Assembly (NCBI GenBank): GCA_030323885.1
Contig: CM059193.1
Location: 56,510,749-56,574,748 of the forward strand
Length of the DNA stretch: 64,000 nucleotides
Reading direction: 5' to 3'
Source of the DNA: Branchipolynoe longqiensis
Lineage: Eukaryota; Annelida; Polychaeta; Phyllodocida; Polynoidae
Each line of letters starts with the position of its first letter. The stretch's first letter is position 1. Of the stretch, positions 20,118 to 30,734 are shown piece after piece. The notes under the pieces are model-generated. The model was given only the letters and a program-made list of their open reading frames with translations. It was not told the origin of the DNA and searched no databases. The translations under genes were made by a program, and so were the position numbers.

Positions 20118-20320
20118 ATCAAATGGGGCGTCCGTCTCCCATGTTGGTAGATCGTGGGATCGTGGGTTCGAATCCTGGTTGAGCCAAACCAATGACTTAA
20201 AAATTGATACTTGTCGCTTCCTAGCCAGATGCTCAGCATTACTAGGATAGGGCAAGGAGCAGTGAAATGAGGAAGACCTGTCATCTGCAACTGAAATTTC
20301 CCCTGCTTAAAAAACTAAAG
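20118..20320 (+). repeat. SINE chimera (SINE-A head, SINE-C-type tail)
   Basis: SINE-A head (TTGGTAGATCGTGGGATCG), short body to GATAGGGCAAGGAGCAGTG, then the SINE-C-type tail (GAAATGAGGAAGACCTGTC to CTGCTTAAAAAACTAAAG) and an A-rich end. Confidence 0.8.
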
Positions 20321-20624
20321 TACAAACAAACAAACAAAAAACAAAAAAGAGAGAAGAAATCAAGGGCGGGCGATTTTTGAAGCACGGGCTGGGACGATCG
20401 ATTATAATCCTGTGTACAATAATGCTTGTCCTTAATGGACGACTCTGCACCCAGTCCAATGTTACCCTAATGTAGCAGGTGTCCTCTCACTGGAGGGACA
20501 ATGAAATGAAACACAGACAGTTTGTATATGGACAAAATTGTCCGCACATGGCAGGGGTCCGCTGCATGCAAGGTTCGCTGAAGACGGGTGCTACTGTATT
20601 CCCCATACTCCCTGGCTTTCTGTC
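20321..20624. other. No gene recognised
   Basis: Contains words such as GTCCTTAATGGACGAC and GGGTCCGCTGCATGCAAGG that resemble pogo-type MITE interiors, but no paired ends were found. Confidence 0.4.
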
Positions 20625-20626
20625 TA

Positions 20627-20805
20627 CAGTAAAACCTCTTTAACCGACCACCTCCACAGATCGACCACTCCCCTATATCGATCGCTTTATTTGGGTCCCA
20701 ATAATACTATTGGAGACATATTCTAACTCCCTAAACCGACCACCTCCATAAATGGAACACTTAAAGTCGGTCCCAAGGTCGGTCGATTTAGAGAGGTTTT
20801 ACTGT
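20627..20805 (+). mobile_element. TA-flanked TIR element (pogo/mariner-like MITE), 179 bp
   Basis: Ends CAGTAAAACCTCTTTAACC and TTAGAGAGGTTTTACTG are inverted repeats flanked by TA (20,625-20,626; 20,806-20,807). The interior repeats CCGACCACCTCCA. No transposase. Confidence 0.8.
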
Positions 20806-20807
20806 AT

Positions 20808-21440
20808 TTGATTTAATTTAGCCCCTCTCCCAATCCCATCAACATCAGGGCCCTCTCTCTCATTCTCCCGTCTCCCTATTACTAATAGTATTAGCTGCGT
20901 CCAACTGCCCACTGCCTACCTACTGGTTAACATCAAAGACAATGTATGACAAGACGCGCTAAAGACTCAGCACTTTCAGATAGGAATTTCTGAAAATGAA
21001 ATAATCATGCAGTGGTGCCATCACACAGCAAACAAGGTGCATTTTCTTTGATCAGGTGTAGTAGTCGTTTTCTTACTCAGACATAATCACACATTTTATT
21101 CATGTATGCCACCGATTAAAGTGCTTAATGTACATTTGAACTTTAGTATACTATAATATTGTTTTCATTATTAATATTAGGAGATAATGCACTATAATTG
21201 TTGTACATTGTCTTTGATGGTACAGCAGTCATGGTGGGCTAGGGAACCTGTCCCCCTGTTTCAATGCTACAATAGTCTGGCTGGGCTAGGGGACCTGTGC
21301 AATTATATTGTTTACTGTATTTCACAGGAAAGCACTGAGTGGCGCGTCTTGTCATACATTGTCTTTATTAACATTAAACCGCTACAAATGCATGACCAAT
21401 GGCTACCCAACTCATATTCGCATCTCTACATATTCTGCAC
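20808..21440. other. Unique AT-rich DNA, no gene recognised
   Basis: The 127-codon frame at 21,187-21,570 runs into the hexamer element and has no domain. Nothing else stands out. Confidence 0.45.
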
Positions 21441-21449
21441 CATAAAGCG

Positions 21450-21557
21450 TGCGTTCCTTACACGCGGTATGCGGTATGTGGCATGCGGTATGCGGTATGC
21501 GAATGGCATGATTCATTCTACGCAGTATGCGGCATGCGGTATGCAGCATGCGGCGAG
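21450..21557 (-). repeat. H element end with hexamer array
   Basis: Starts GTTCCTTACACGCGGTATGC and continues as ATGCGGT / ATGCGGC hexamers to 21,557. The start is the inverse of the ends at 22,558 and 22,655 (CGCGTGTAAGGAATG). Confidence 0.7.
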
Positions 21558-21629
21558 GTCTCACACTTAATCAAAATTGCTCCAAATTGAAATAAAGTAG
21601 ACAATAACGATCAACCTAATACACTTAGT

Positions 21630-21814
21630 GTCATGGGGGTGATGAAAATGGGAAATATTGAGCCTAGAGTGGGACTCGAACCCACATCTCTATGCATTCC
21701 GGGCCAGTGTGCTAACCATTACACCACCTAGGCTTCCTGATATCACCACACTACCCACGCCTACCTGTATATGTGGTTACTTGCCTGAGAGGTCAGTGCA
21801 GACTACTACACTCG
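21630..21814 (-). repeat. SINE-D, first of a direct pair
   Basis: The minus strand carries a tRNA-like head: GCCTAGGTGGTGTAATGG, then GTGGGTTCGAGTCCCACTC, with an acceptor stem GCCTAGG pairing to TCTAGGC. It repeats at 21,951 with about 96% identity by eye. Confidence 0.75.
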
Positions 21815-21950
21815 TCCCCCTGGAATTGTAAGTCTTTTAATCCTTACAATTACATACATACAGGCAATGCACTAACATATACATACACAGTGTAGGTTCA
21901 ACAACCATACACCGCATAGCTTGAACAGGATCCTGGTCATGGCCCCAGTG

Positions 21951-22132
21951 TCATGAGGGTGATGAAAATGGGAAATATTGAGCCTAGAGTGGGACTCGAA
22001 CCCACATCTCTATGCATTCCGGGCCAGTGTGCTGACCATTACACCACCTAGGCTCCCTGATATCACCACACTACCCACGCCTACCTGCATATGTGGTTAC
22101 TTGCCTGAGAGGTCAGTGCAGACTACTACACT
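21951..22132 (-). repeat. SINE-D, second of a direct pair
   Basis: Same segment as 21,630-21,814, offset about 320 bp, with only a few differences. The spacer differs in its middle, so a tandem duplication including spacer is likely. Confidence 0.75.
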
Positions 22133-22248
22133 CTTATGTTAACAAAATATGGTGGAAACTCAAAAACATCGGACAAAATTATTGATGCGAGTCTTAAGTG
22201 AATATTTACTGTCATGCTGAATACTAATCACCATGTACACGGCACCCG

Positions 22249-22261
22249 CACCACCGCCACC

Positions 22262-22312
<51 letters not shown>
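22249..22312 (+). repeat. (CCA)n(CTA)n trinucleotide microsatellite
   Basis: About 5 CCA/CCG followed by about 13 CTA units. Confidence 0.95.
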
Positions 22313-22313
<1 letters not shown>

Positions 22314-22465
22314 TATGTTTCCCCTCGGCACAAACTAATCACTATGTACACGGCACCCCTCTATGCCTGTGTATCCCCTCCTCACACCTGTGTGTGACCG
22401 TTCCGTAATGATCAGTCGCCTCTCCTCATCTAAAACTAATGGACAAATGTGACTGATGGTTTCTA

Positions 22466-22672
22466 TTCGCATACCGCATGCCGCATGCCACATGCCGCAC
22501 CGATGGCTACATGGACCGATCGAGTTGTCGCATTCGCATTCGCATTCGCATTCGCATACCGCGTGTAAGGAATGCAGCCCATAGGCTTCAAGGCGTTTCG
22601 ATTTTTTGTCGCATTTGCATTCGCATACCGCATACCGCATACCGCATACCGCATACCGCGTGTAAGGAATGT
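22466..22672 (+). mobile_element. H element copy with two terminal blocks
   Basis: ATTCGCATACCGCATGCC, core CATGGACCGATCG (22,512-22,524), four GCATTC units, a first end CCGCGTGTAAGGAATG, then TTTCGATTTTTTGTCGCAT, five GCATAC units and a second identical end at 22,655-22,672. The TTTCGATTTTTTG block also occurs at 15,447 in the other H element. Confidence 0.65.
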
Positions 22673-22682
22673 ACCCGTAAGC

Positions 22683-23176
22683 CCGGTGTTGCGGTTTCTG
22701 AGGCACACCAGTTTGCCAGGGACACATCCATTCAAATGCATTGTCAACGGCCGTGAGCAAATCTTCATGCAGAAAAAGTCAAATATCTCTCAAATTACAA
22801 CACCTAGAAACAAATCGCTTGGTACCCATATAAAAAACATGTATACCAAAAAGACTATATTAAATTGATAAGGTTGGGGGTTCTGGATTTCTATTAATTT
22901 TGAATGAAACTAACTTTTTGCACTGCGCATACTGTCAAACTCAAGGCATTGTCAATGGTCGTGAGCAATGTTCATACAGAAAATACAGAAAAAGTGAAAT
23001 ATCTCTAAAACCACACCACCTAGAAACCAATCGTTTGGTACAGATATAGAAATCATCTTTACCAAAAACATTATATTAAATTTATAAGGTTAGTGACGAT
23101 GCTGTTCGATTTTGACACATGCGCAGAAGTGATGTGTCCCTGGCAAACTGGTGTGCCTCGGAAACCGCAACACCAG
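22683..23176 (+). mobile_element. T8 two-monomer TIR element, copy 2
   Basis: TIRs of about 43 bp (CCGGTGTTGCGGTTTCTGAG at the left, its complement at the right). Two tandem monomers carry AAATCGCTTGGTACC / AATCGTTTGGTACAG and CATTGTCAATGGTCGTGAGC blocks. Layout as at 3,988-4,492, but the TIRs have diverged beyond their first 15 bp. Confidence 0.85.
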
Positions 23177-23812
23177 GACATCTGAATCTAGCCAATCAAA
23201 CTAACCATCACTTACACTCGGTAACTTAGGCTGACTTCTGACGCCTACAGCAATATCGTTAATCAAAATGTGCCGTTCCCCAGTAATGGACGTCATTCTC
23301 CATCACTCGTCACATTCTCATTTGTTAGTTTTGTCCGCAGTGAAATGATTTGTGTAAATAACTGTCAGTTATTCTGAAAAATATTATATTAGTAACCCAA
23401 CCAAAGAAAAGACTAAAAATCTAAATATGAATAGTAGATTCTTATAGAAGATAAACTCAGTCCACCACTACATTGTGGGCTGCATCACTTCATCTTCTTA
23501 AATAATTTGAAGACTAACTCAACATAGGCCCCTGAAACCATCTTCCAAATAGTTCGCCAATGATACACACCTATTTAGGAGTCAACCTATTTGCTTTAAC
23601 CACATTTACAACAAAAAAAGCTGCAATGGTAATTCACTCTTTTTCAGATAAGATAACCTTCTTTTAACCCTCCCATCCCCATATGTTTAACAAAATAAAT
23701 ATTTCTTTTCGGACGGTTGGGGATATTGGATTGGGTTGTTGTTGTTGTTGAAGATTTATACTGTCTATCATGGATAAGCCTGAATAGGCTTGTTTTCACC
23801 ATTAGACAGTTT
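23177..23812. other. Unique AT-rich DNA
   Basis: No gene, RNA gene or repeat recognised, apart from a short (TTG)n run at 23,737-23,751. Confidence 0.5.
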
Positions 23813-23813
23813 G

Positions 23814-24045
23814 TCGATAGAAAGCCCAAGCCTACACTTTTACCGACCCAAGGGATTTTTAACCTCCCACACCACATAGACATGGTATGAGAGCAACTGG
23901 CCTTTGATGACGCTGTAAGTTATACACAGCGGTGGAAATCCAAATTGGCAGAGATGGGGGCACGGGGAATCAAACCACCAACCTTCAGATTAGGAGTTCG
24001 ACCTAGAAAAAAGTCAGACACTCTAACCACTCCACCCCAGAGAAC
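23814..24045 (-). repeat. SINE-C, tail-truncated
   Basis: Minus strand: tRNA-like head (GGTGGAGTGGTTAGAGTG, then a GGTTTGATTCCCCG B-box-like), anticodon-arm-like TCTGACTTTTTTCTAGGTC, body CCAATTTGGATTTCCACC, TAACTTACAGCGTCATCAAA. It ends at CTATCGAC. Confidence 0.85.
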
Positions 24046-24050
24046 ACCAC

Positions 24051-24590
24051 GGTTGTGGTAAAGTGAGAGTTCCTTACCCCCTACCGGAACCTCACACCTC
24101 CCCCTTTCTTCTCCTTCCTACTCCACTCGCCGCCTGTTAATTACATTCTGATTAAATAATAAGGTACATACGGGTAATTAACACTGCGGCGGCTCATTAG
24201 ACATCTACTGATTACCTCGCTTTAGAGAAACAGAATGGCTTCCTTTCAAATGATTTTACCTGAACGCTGCATCAGTGCAGTGGAGAGGAGCCAAGATTGG
24301 CCGCCATGATTGGTCGCCATGATGAAGCCTCGTCAGGCGCGTAATCAAAGCAATAAGTTCCCTACCCCAAACAAAAAACTCCATCATTTCCCTTTACCAA
24401 AAAAAAAATAAAAATCATTTGTTCTTAGTATAACCACCATATTTGGATTCGTCTCGTCGAGAGCATTAAAATGAGGTGCAGGTTTGCATATGCCAAGTGG
24501 AAATTACTCTTTTTTTCCCTCTTAAATTATTTTGTTATATAGCGATATATAGCGAATGGTAGACAGGAAGTGTGAACAATTATTTGTCTC
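24051..24590. other. Unique DNA with homeodomain-type AT motifs
   Basis: The segment 24,120-24,360 is free of recognised repeats. It holds TTAATTACA, GGTAATTAAC and TGATTACC, and lies close to a GC-richer stretch. It could be a conserved non-coding element, but that is a guess from composition and needs cross-species alignment. Confidence 0.3.
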
Positions 24591-24604
24591 TCTTTTTCTT
24601 TTTT

Positions 24605-24910
24605 GTTGTTGGTACATTAGTTGTCCCAAGCAGGGGAAATCCCAGTCACAGACGACTGGTCCTCCCCACTCAACTGCTGGTCAATAGAAAGCCCGAGCCT
24701 ACACTTTTACCGACCCAAGGGATTTTTAACCTCCCACACCACATAGACATGGTATGAGAGCAACAGGCCTTTGATGACTCTGTAAGCTATACACAGTGGT
24801 GGAAATCCAAATTGGCTGAGCTGGGGGCACGGGGAATCGAACCACCGCAGATTAGGAGTCTGACCTAGAAAAAAGTCAGACACTCTAACCACTCCGCCAC
24901 ACAGAACGCC
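24605..24910 (-). repeat. SINE-C, full length
   Basis: Adds the tail GAGGACCAGTCGTCTGTGAC to the head and body seen at 23,814. Ends at GGCGTTCTGTGTGGCGGAGT on the minus strand. Confidence 0.9.
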
Positions 24911-25264
24911 AAAGTTTGTTGTTGTCCCTCTTTCCAACTTGGCTTTGCTTTGCCATGTAATAGGGTCTACTCTGCAAGTCTGTCTTTGTTGTTTTATATC
25001 AAGGCTAGCGCACTAATCTCATGAATTGCTTCGGACTAGGCAATAACCGAAAGTAAACTACCTCCATTCTTGTCATTAGGAAGGCTATTTAAAGTTCTGG
25101 TGATTTCTTTTATCCTTAATCCCTTTGGGTTTGTGGGTTTTTTATTCATTGTTAATTATGATGCTTTATATAGACCAGGCTGAACATGGATAACAAAAAA
25201 AACACTCTATAGAACATATGGTGCATCTGCTCTAGTCTCACTTAAGTGTGGAGTGAGAAACACG
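24911..25264. other. No feature recognised
   Basis: AT-rich unique DNA without a meaningful open frame. Confidence 0.5.
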
Positions 25265-25392
25265 TGCATATATAGGTGTCGCTTGGGTGAAGAAAATTGG
25301 AAATATTGCGCCCAGAGCAGGATTCGAACCCACACTTATTGCCATTCCGGGGCGAGTGTACTAACCATCAAAATGCCTTCGTTCCCTGATGT
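25265..25392 (-). repeat. SINE-D fragment, diverged
   Basis: GGAAATATTGCGCCCAGAGC and GATTCGAACCCACACTTATT match the SINE-D head region with many substitutions. Confidence 0.65.
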
Positions 25393-25397
25393 AATTA

Positions 25398-25455
25398 GTT
25401 TGACTCGACCGGGAATCGAACCCCGGACCTCTACCGATTCAACGGCGCCAGGTCA
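25398..25455 (-). repeat. SINE-A head fragment
   Basis: GTTTGACTCGACCGGGAATC and CTCTACCGATTC are the head complement of SINE-A. The body is absent. Confidence 0.75.
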
Positions 25456-25796
25456 TTAACATGGATGACAAGTGATATACCCCCCCATCACCTGACACCA
25501 TCTTTGAGCAGTGACATTTTATTAGACGCCTCTAATGTCTCAAATAAAATTGGATGGTAATTGTGCCTTCCGTTTGGCAGGCGCTACTAGTAGTATAGTA
25601 GGGTTCTTTTGAAATTTACGTCCAAAAGAACCCTACTATGCTACTCTTACTTTATGGAATAGGTTCCTAGAAGACTACTGAACAACTTGTCAAAAGTCAG
25701 ACAAATATCCAACATCAGACCAAATGAATATCCAACATCAGAAGAATACCCACAGTACACAAATAACTGACACTGCACAGGTGTCCAAGACTATGC
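25456..25796. other. Unique DNA with a short palindrome
   Basis: GTAGGGTTCTTTTG (25,597-25,612) is followed by CAAAAGAACCCTAC (25,623-25,636), a 14-bp stem with a short loop. CAACATCAGA words recur at 25,709-25,745 and again at 26,050. Confidence 0.5.
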
Positions 25797-26040
25797 CGAC
25801 ATCTACCGGACGCGGTAGCCGACTCGATAGAGTGCAGGCTTACCATGCGGAAGGTAGGGAGTTCGGATCCCTCCTGAATCAAACTAATGATTTCTTTGGG
25901 ATTTCTTAAATACTAAATCGATATACTTGTCACTCACTAGCTAGCATGGCGCTCGGCATTACTAGCATAGGGCAAGGACTAGTTAGCTGAAACTCACGAT
26001 AATGTGACTGAGTGGGATATCAGGTACAAGCAGCCTAGTC
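25797..26040 (+). repeat. SINE-A, 3'-truncated, with internal insertion
   Basis: Head GACGCGGTAGCCGACTCGAT, B-box-like GAGTTCGGATCCCTCC, a non-family segment after AATGATTTC, then the body to TGGGATATCAGGTAC. Confidence 0.8.
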
Positions 26041-26177
26041 AATGTAAATATCCAACATCAGAAAAAAGTCGAACATTATGCAAATATCCAACACTACTCA
26101 AATATCTAATACCCCACAACATGTTTTGTTTCCATAAAAAAACAAAACAGCACGCCCGACTCACCCGTCTCAGGAAA

Positions 26178-26407
26178 TTAGAACCAGTGGTCCACAACTG
26201 GTGCATCAAAGGCTGCGGCATGTGCTGTACTGTCTGTGGGAAAGTGCATATAAAATACCCGTTGCTGCTTATCAGAAAGAGTAGTGTATGTGGCGGCAGC
26301 AGTTTTCCTCAAAAGAAACATGTCAGAATGACCATATGTTTGACGTCCAATAGCCGATGATAAAAATCAATGTGCTCTAAAGGCGTCATTAAATAAAACA
26401 AGCTTTC
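26178..26407 (+). repeat. SINE-B, head-truncated
   Basis: From GGTCCACAACTGGTGCATC to AATAAAACAAGCTTTC. Contains GCGGCAGCAGTTTTCCTC and CAATAGCCGATGATAAAAA, the conserved core of the family. Confidence 0.9.
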
Positions 26408-26639
26408 TCAGGAAAGTAACAACTAACACAAATGTGTTCCACTTAAAAAGAGCAGATCACCCGTCTCGGGTTCTTATTAAGTTCACGGCCGAAAAGGCAA
26501 TATGCAATTAATTACGCGCATCGATTCAATGGCGGAGGTCGGTAAATTGCCCACGAGAAGTCTGCACTATATACAATCAATTAAGCCAATTCTTTCGCCA
26601 CACACATTCTCTCTCCACGAGAGAAAATAATCCCAAACC
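26408..26639. other. Unique DNA
   Basis: Contains CAATTAATTACGCGCATCG and no recognised repeat or gene. Confidence 0.4.
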
Positions 26640-26827
26640 TAATCACCACTCGGAACCGCATTGGATGCCAGGAGAGGCGCAGGTGGAGGGGCATCGACCT
26701 AATAACCGCCAAGGACCTGAGGGGTGTTAATCGGTGGGTCTTTTTTCTTGCGAGGATTGACACAAGTTACGAAGGTTAAGTTATTTTAATTCACTCTTTC
26801 TCCAATTGTGGGTGTTACTCGGTAACC

Positions 26828-27162
26828 TGGTTGGTTGGTTTTGGAGTTTTATGTCCTGGCAACATCTAAGGTCATGTCAGGATGGGTACCGACTTGTGAT
26901 TGTAGGCAATCATGACAACTTTATCATGCTGCCCCACTGGGAAATCAGGCCGCCAGCACCATGACCTGATATCCCACTCAGTCACATTATCCTGACACTG
27001 AGCTAACCAGTCCTTGCCCTATCTTAGTAATGCCAAGGGCTTGGCTAGGAAGCGACAAGTATAAATTTAGTAAATCATTGGTTTGACTCAACCGGGAATT
27101 GAACTCTCGATCTCCCTTACAGGAGGTCTGCGCTCTACTGATTCAGCCATCGCGCCCGGTCC
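26828..27162 (-). repeat. SINE-A, full length
   Basis: Minus-strand copy inside the first unit of the duplication. The head complement ends CTGATTCAGCCATCGCGCCC. Confidence 0.9.
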
Positions 27163-27351
27163 TCACCACTCGGAACCGCATTGAATGCCGGGAGAGGCAT
27201 GGGCAGAGGGGCATCGACCTAATAATCACCAAGGACCTGGGGGGGTGTTAATCGGTGGGTCTTTTTTCTTGCGCAGATTGACACAAGTTACGATGGTTAA
27301 GTTATTTTAATTCACTCTTTCTCCAATTGTGCGTGTTACTCGGTAACCTGG

Positions 27352-27463
27352 TTGGTTGGTTTTTGGAGTTTTGCATCCTGGCAACATGTAAGGTCATATC
27401 AGGATTTGTGACAGCATGCACTCATGACGACTTTATAGTGCTGCCCCACTAGGAGATCAACCC
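27352..27463 (-). repeat. SINE-A tail fragment in the duplicated unit
   Basis: Same tail as at 26,828 (GGTTGGTTGGTTTTTGGAG), truncated after CCCCACTAGGAGATCA. Confidence 0.85.
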
Positions 27464-27734
27464 CCCCTCTGATTATAGTCAGAGACCGTGGATATATATA
27501 TAATGAGAGTTTTCTTAGTTTTTTTCCCCACAAGTGTTTATTCACCTGAACAAGTATAGTGTCAATGCCGGAGCACTGGTCTTGCAGCCGTTTTACATGC
27601 GGAGAGTGAGTAGTGTGGCGTTGGTTGTGGGCAGTTTGTGTATGTCCGCTGGGGGTTGGTGGTGGTGGTCTGGTTCGACGTTGAACAGATGGAGTGGTAT
27701 AATATTGTTGATAGCTGGTGTTTTTATTTAGTCA

Positions 27735-28015
27735 AATTAACCACAAAATCGAAGCGATATTAACGGCGCCGCTAAATCGGCAGCAATATTAATATTGTCG
27801 AATCGATGAATGTAAACAAAACAAATCGCCGCGGCAAATATATTATGGCCAAATCTATTCAAAGCTATCATATTTAACAGAATTACATGGTCATAAAGTG
27901 AAATTTGGTCAAATTAACCACAAAATCGAAGCAATATTAATGCCGCCGCTAAATCGGCAGTGATATTAATATTGTTGAATCGACGAATCTAACCAAAACA
28001 AATCGCCGCCGCCAC
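27735..28015 (+). repeat. 170-bp direct repeat, two units
   Basis: AATTAACCACAAAATCGAAG at 27,735 and 27,905 starts two copies of about 105 bp containing GCCGCTAAATCGGCAG and ATATTAATATTG. The spacer between them is unrelated. Confidence 0.85.
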
Positions 28016-28257
28016 CGCCGAATCGGCTGCGATATTGGGAAATAGCGGTGCTCGCCGGCAACAGGCTCAGAGGGATTTCCCAAATCTATAAATAACTTCA
28101 CGTTTAGCTAACGCGAACCGTTTAGGTGCCCATGCATACGGCGTGACATACTTCGCGATGCCGGTGATAGCTACCTGGTGTTAGATGGTTAACACCACAT
28201 GACGCTAACACCGCTTCATGCATACGGCCCCTGGTATTTATATATATAAAAAATTAC

Positions 28258-28505
28258 TATTTTATAGTTTCTGTGGAGGAGAACTTATTCGATAGAATTT
28301 AAGAAAAACATCAATAGTTTCTAGTTCCCGCAGAGAAAAACCTATTCAGCAGAATTAATATATCTGCAAACAAGAATGGGACTAGTTTCTGGTTCCCACG
28401 GAGTAAAACCAATTTGGAAGAATAAATATACTGCCAATAAAAAGGAAAAAAAAGGAATAGTCTTTAGTTCCCGTGGAGTACACGCTATTCGGCAGAATGT
28501 GAAAT
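28258..28505 (+). repeat. Diverged tandem repeat of about 50-77 bp, 4 units
   Basis: Each unit starts TAGTTTCTAGTTCCCG(C/T) and contains a GTGGAG and an ATTCGGCAGAAT-like word. A further single unit lies at 29,432. Strongly diverged. Confidence 0.65.
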
Positions 28506-28538
28506 ATAAAATGGAGTTTTATATAAATATTATATTAA

Positions 28539-28885
28539 AGTTGCATAGTCCGATGATTTTGAGTTTCTGCCATTTCTTTTAGATAAACATATTCAATTGA
28601 TTGTTATAATCTATCTAACTTTGGTTTGAAGTAACTTTTATTTTAAATCGCTAACTTTTGAGATATTTGAAGTGCAGACATGTAAAATTAGTTTTGACAA
28701 CCACGCCGACACTCTCCAACCATAGGCTTCTGCAGTAGCAGGTTCTATTAAATTGTCTCGGTATTCCCTTCTTTGTGGCAACACATGCTTAATAAATGCA
28801 CCAATATCTAAATTAGATATGTAGAATCAAATCTAGATAATTGTTTTGGTTTTGAAAATTGGATGCTTCATCGGATTATGCAACC
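28539..28885 (+). mobile_element. T1 TIR element, copy 2
   Basis: AGTTGCATAGTCCGATG to CATCGGATTATGCAACC, flanked by TTAA on both sides (28,535-28,538; 28,886-28,889). Confidence 0.9.
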
Positions 28886-29099
28886 TTAATGAAACTGAAA
28901 GGAGTAGATTAGTTGCATGAAGACCTCTGGAAAGTTCTAGAACAAGTAGCTTGAGCTGTATGGTCAGCACCCGTGTGTGCATGCAAGTAGGGATTGTGTG
29001 CTGCCTGGGGGTTGGGTGCTGTCTGGGGATTTGGGGGTTAGTTTAGCCAAATAATAAATATATTTACCAAACAAATGCTACTAATTTCTAGTCTGTGTC

Positions 29100-29415
29100 G
29101 AGCAGAACTTGGAGTTAGCGCGCGGGCCTCACGTGCGGGAGATCGGGGGTTCGGTTCCCGGTCGAGTTAAACCAATGTCTCATAGAATTGATACTTGTAG
29201 CTTCCTAGCCAGGTGCTCGGATAGAGCAAGGATTGGTTAGCTCAGTGTTAGGATAATGTGACTGAGTGGGATATTGTGTCATGTTGCCGGTGGCCTGATT
29301 TCCCAGGGGGCAGCACTATAAAGTCACCATGACTGCACACTGTCACAAGTCGGTACCGGTCCTGATATGAGCTTAGATGTTGCCAGGATGTAAAACTCCA
29401 ACAACCAACCAACCA
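29100..29415 (+). repeat. SINE-A, full length
   Basis: Head GGAGTTAGCGCGCGGGCC, GGGTTCGGTTCCCGGTCGAG, body with a short deletion near 29,220, tail GATGTAAAACTCCAACAACC. Confidence 0.9.
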
Positions 29416-29636
29416 ACGGTAAAATAAAATAAGAAGATTACTAGTTCCTAGTTCCGGCGGAGTAATCTGGGAAGCCCTGGGACGCTGGTTCCGTCACGCG
29501 ACCCCTTGCATATTCACTCACGCTCTCCAAACACAGCCCTGTGTAATTTGTGATTGCATTTAGAGGCATGAACCGTCGCCTTGTTTGACCTCACCCCCGG
29601 AGAGTGATCGACGCAGCTACAGCCTGCATTTAGGTT

Positions 29637-29954
29637 GGCTGGTTGTTGATTTGCGTCCTGGCAACATCTAAGGTCATATCAGTACGGGTACCGACTTGTG
29701 ACAGTGTACACTCATCGCGACTTTATAGTGCTACCCCACTGGGAAATCAGGCTGCCGGCACTGTGACCTGATATCCCACTCAGTCACATTATCCTAACAC
29801 TGAGCTAATCAGTCCTTGTCCTATCCTAATAATGTTGAGCATCTGGCTAGGAAGCGGCAAGGATTAATTTGAAAGGCATTGGTTTGACTCGACTGGGAAC
29901 CAAACTCCCGACCTTCAGCAACCGAGGCCTGCGCTCTACCGATTAGGCTACCTC
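29637..29954 (-). repeat. SINE-A, full length, with 11-bp target duplication
   Basis: Minus-strand copy flanked by GCATTTAGGTT (29,626-29,636 and 29,955-29,965), a perfect duplication, so this is a comparatively young insertion. Confidence 0.95.
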
Positions 29955-29971
29955 GCATTTAGGTTACTTAA

Positions 29972-30317
29972 AGCTGCATCGTCCGATGAAAGTAACAAAT
30001 TCTCTAAACCAAAACAATTATCTACATTTGATTCTACATATCTAACTTAGAAACTGGTTCACTTATTAAACATTTGTCGCCCCATGGAAGGGAACACCGA
30101 GCCAATTTATAATACTTGCTACTGCAGAAGCCCATGGTGTCAGAGTTTTGGAGTGTTTGCCGAAATTAATTTAGTTAGTTTGCACTTTAGCTATTTCAAA
30201 AGTTGGTCATTTTAAATTGAAGCTACTTCAGACTAAAGTAAGGTAGATTATAATGGTAAACCTAACAGATTTATCTCAGAAAATGACAAAAACTCAAAAC
30301 CATCTAACTATGCAACT
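29972..30317 (-). mobile_element. T1 TIR element, copy 3
   Basis: AGCTGCATCGTCCGATG to CATCTAACTATGCAACT, in the opposite orientation to copies 1 and 2. TTAA is intact on the left (29,968-29,971); the right flank reads TTTC. Confidence 0.85.
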
Positions 30318-30392
30318 TTTCCCCCCAACCTCCACCCTCTTTCTAAACTTGGGATTGGAACCAACTCACCACGTGTCAGTCAAGTTGTTAAT

Positions 30393-30453
30393 GGGTTGGC
30401 TGATTGTTGTTTTACGCCCTAGCAACATCTAAGGTCATATCAGGACGGGTACC
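30393..30453 (-). repeat. SINE-A tail fragment
   Basis: GGTTGGCTGATTGTTGTTTT to GGACGGGTACC, ending in a C-run. Confidence 0.8.
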
Positions 30454-30734
30454 CCCCCCCCCACACACACACTCCTTCTCCTTTTTTTTTCTTCGCTAGT
30501 GATTGGCCACAAGTCAAATTGCTGGTATAGGACGGACGGCTTCAGCCACTTCCGGTGTCCGGCTTGTTACCGGCGAGCCCTTCATGAAGGAACAGCGCAG
30601 GATATCCGACCGGGGCACCAGCGAAACTCACCCATTGACCACATTCTTCTGCAGCAGCATAACTCCGCATGACACTGGGGCCACTGCACCAACAATTCAT
30701 CTCACCTACAGAATTCGACAATACATTTCTTTTA
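30454..30734. other. No gene recognised
   Basis: A 78-codon frame (30,503-30,739) has no recognisable domain. Confidence 0.45.

Larger units (their letters stand above)
26640..27463 (+). repeat. Local tandem duplication of about 525 bp including a SINE-A
   Basis: TCACCACTCGGAACCGCATT occurs at 26,643 and 27,164. The following 185 bp or so are about 92% identical by eye, including CTTTTTTCTTGCG and the start of a SINE-A tail. The second SINE is cut at 27,463. The duplication therefore happened after the SINE inserted. Confidence 0.85.

Noticed and set aside
21658..21735. Functional tRNA gene
   Set aside because: Acceptor and T stems pair, but no proper anticodon arm can be drawn and the segment is repeated as SINE-D.
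28100..28235. Further TIR element around CATGCATACGG words
   Set aside because: The two CATGCATACGG words (28,131 and 28,218) are direct, not inverted, and no paired ends were found.
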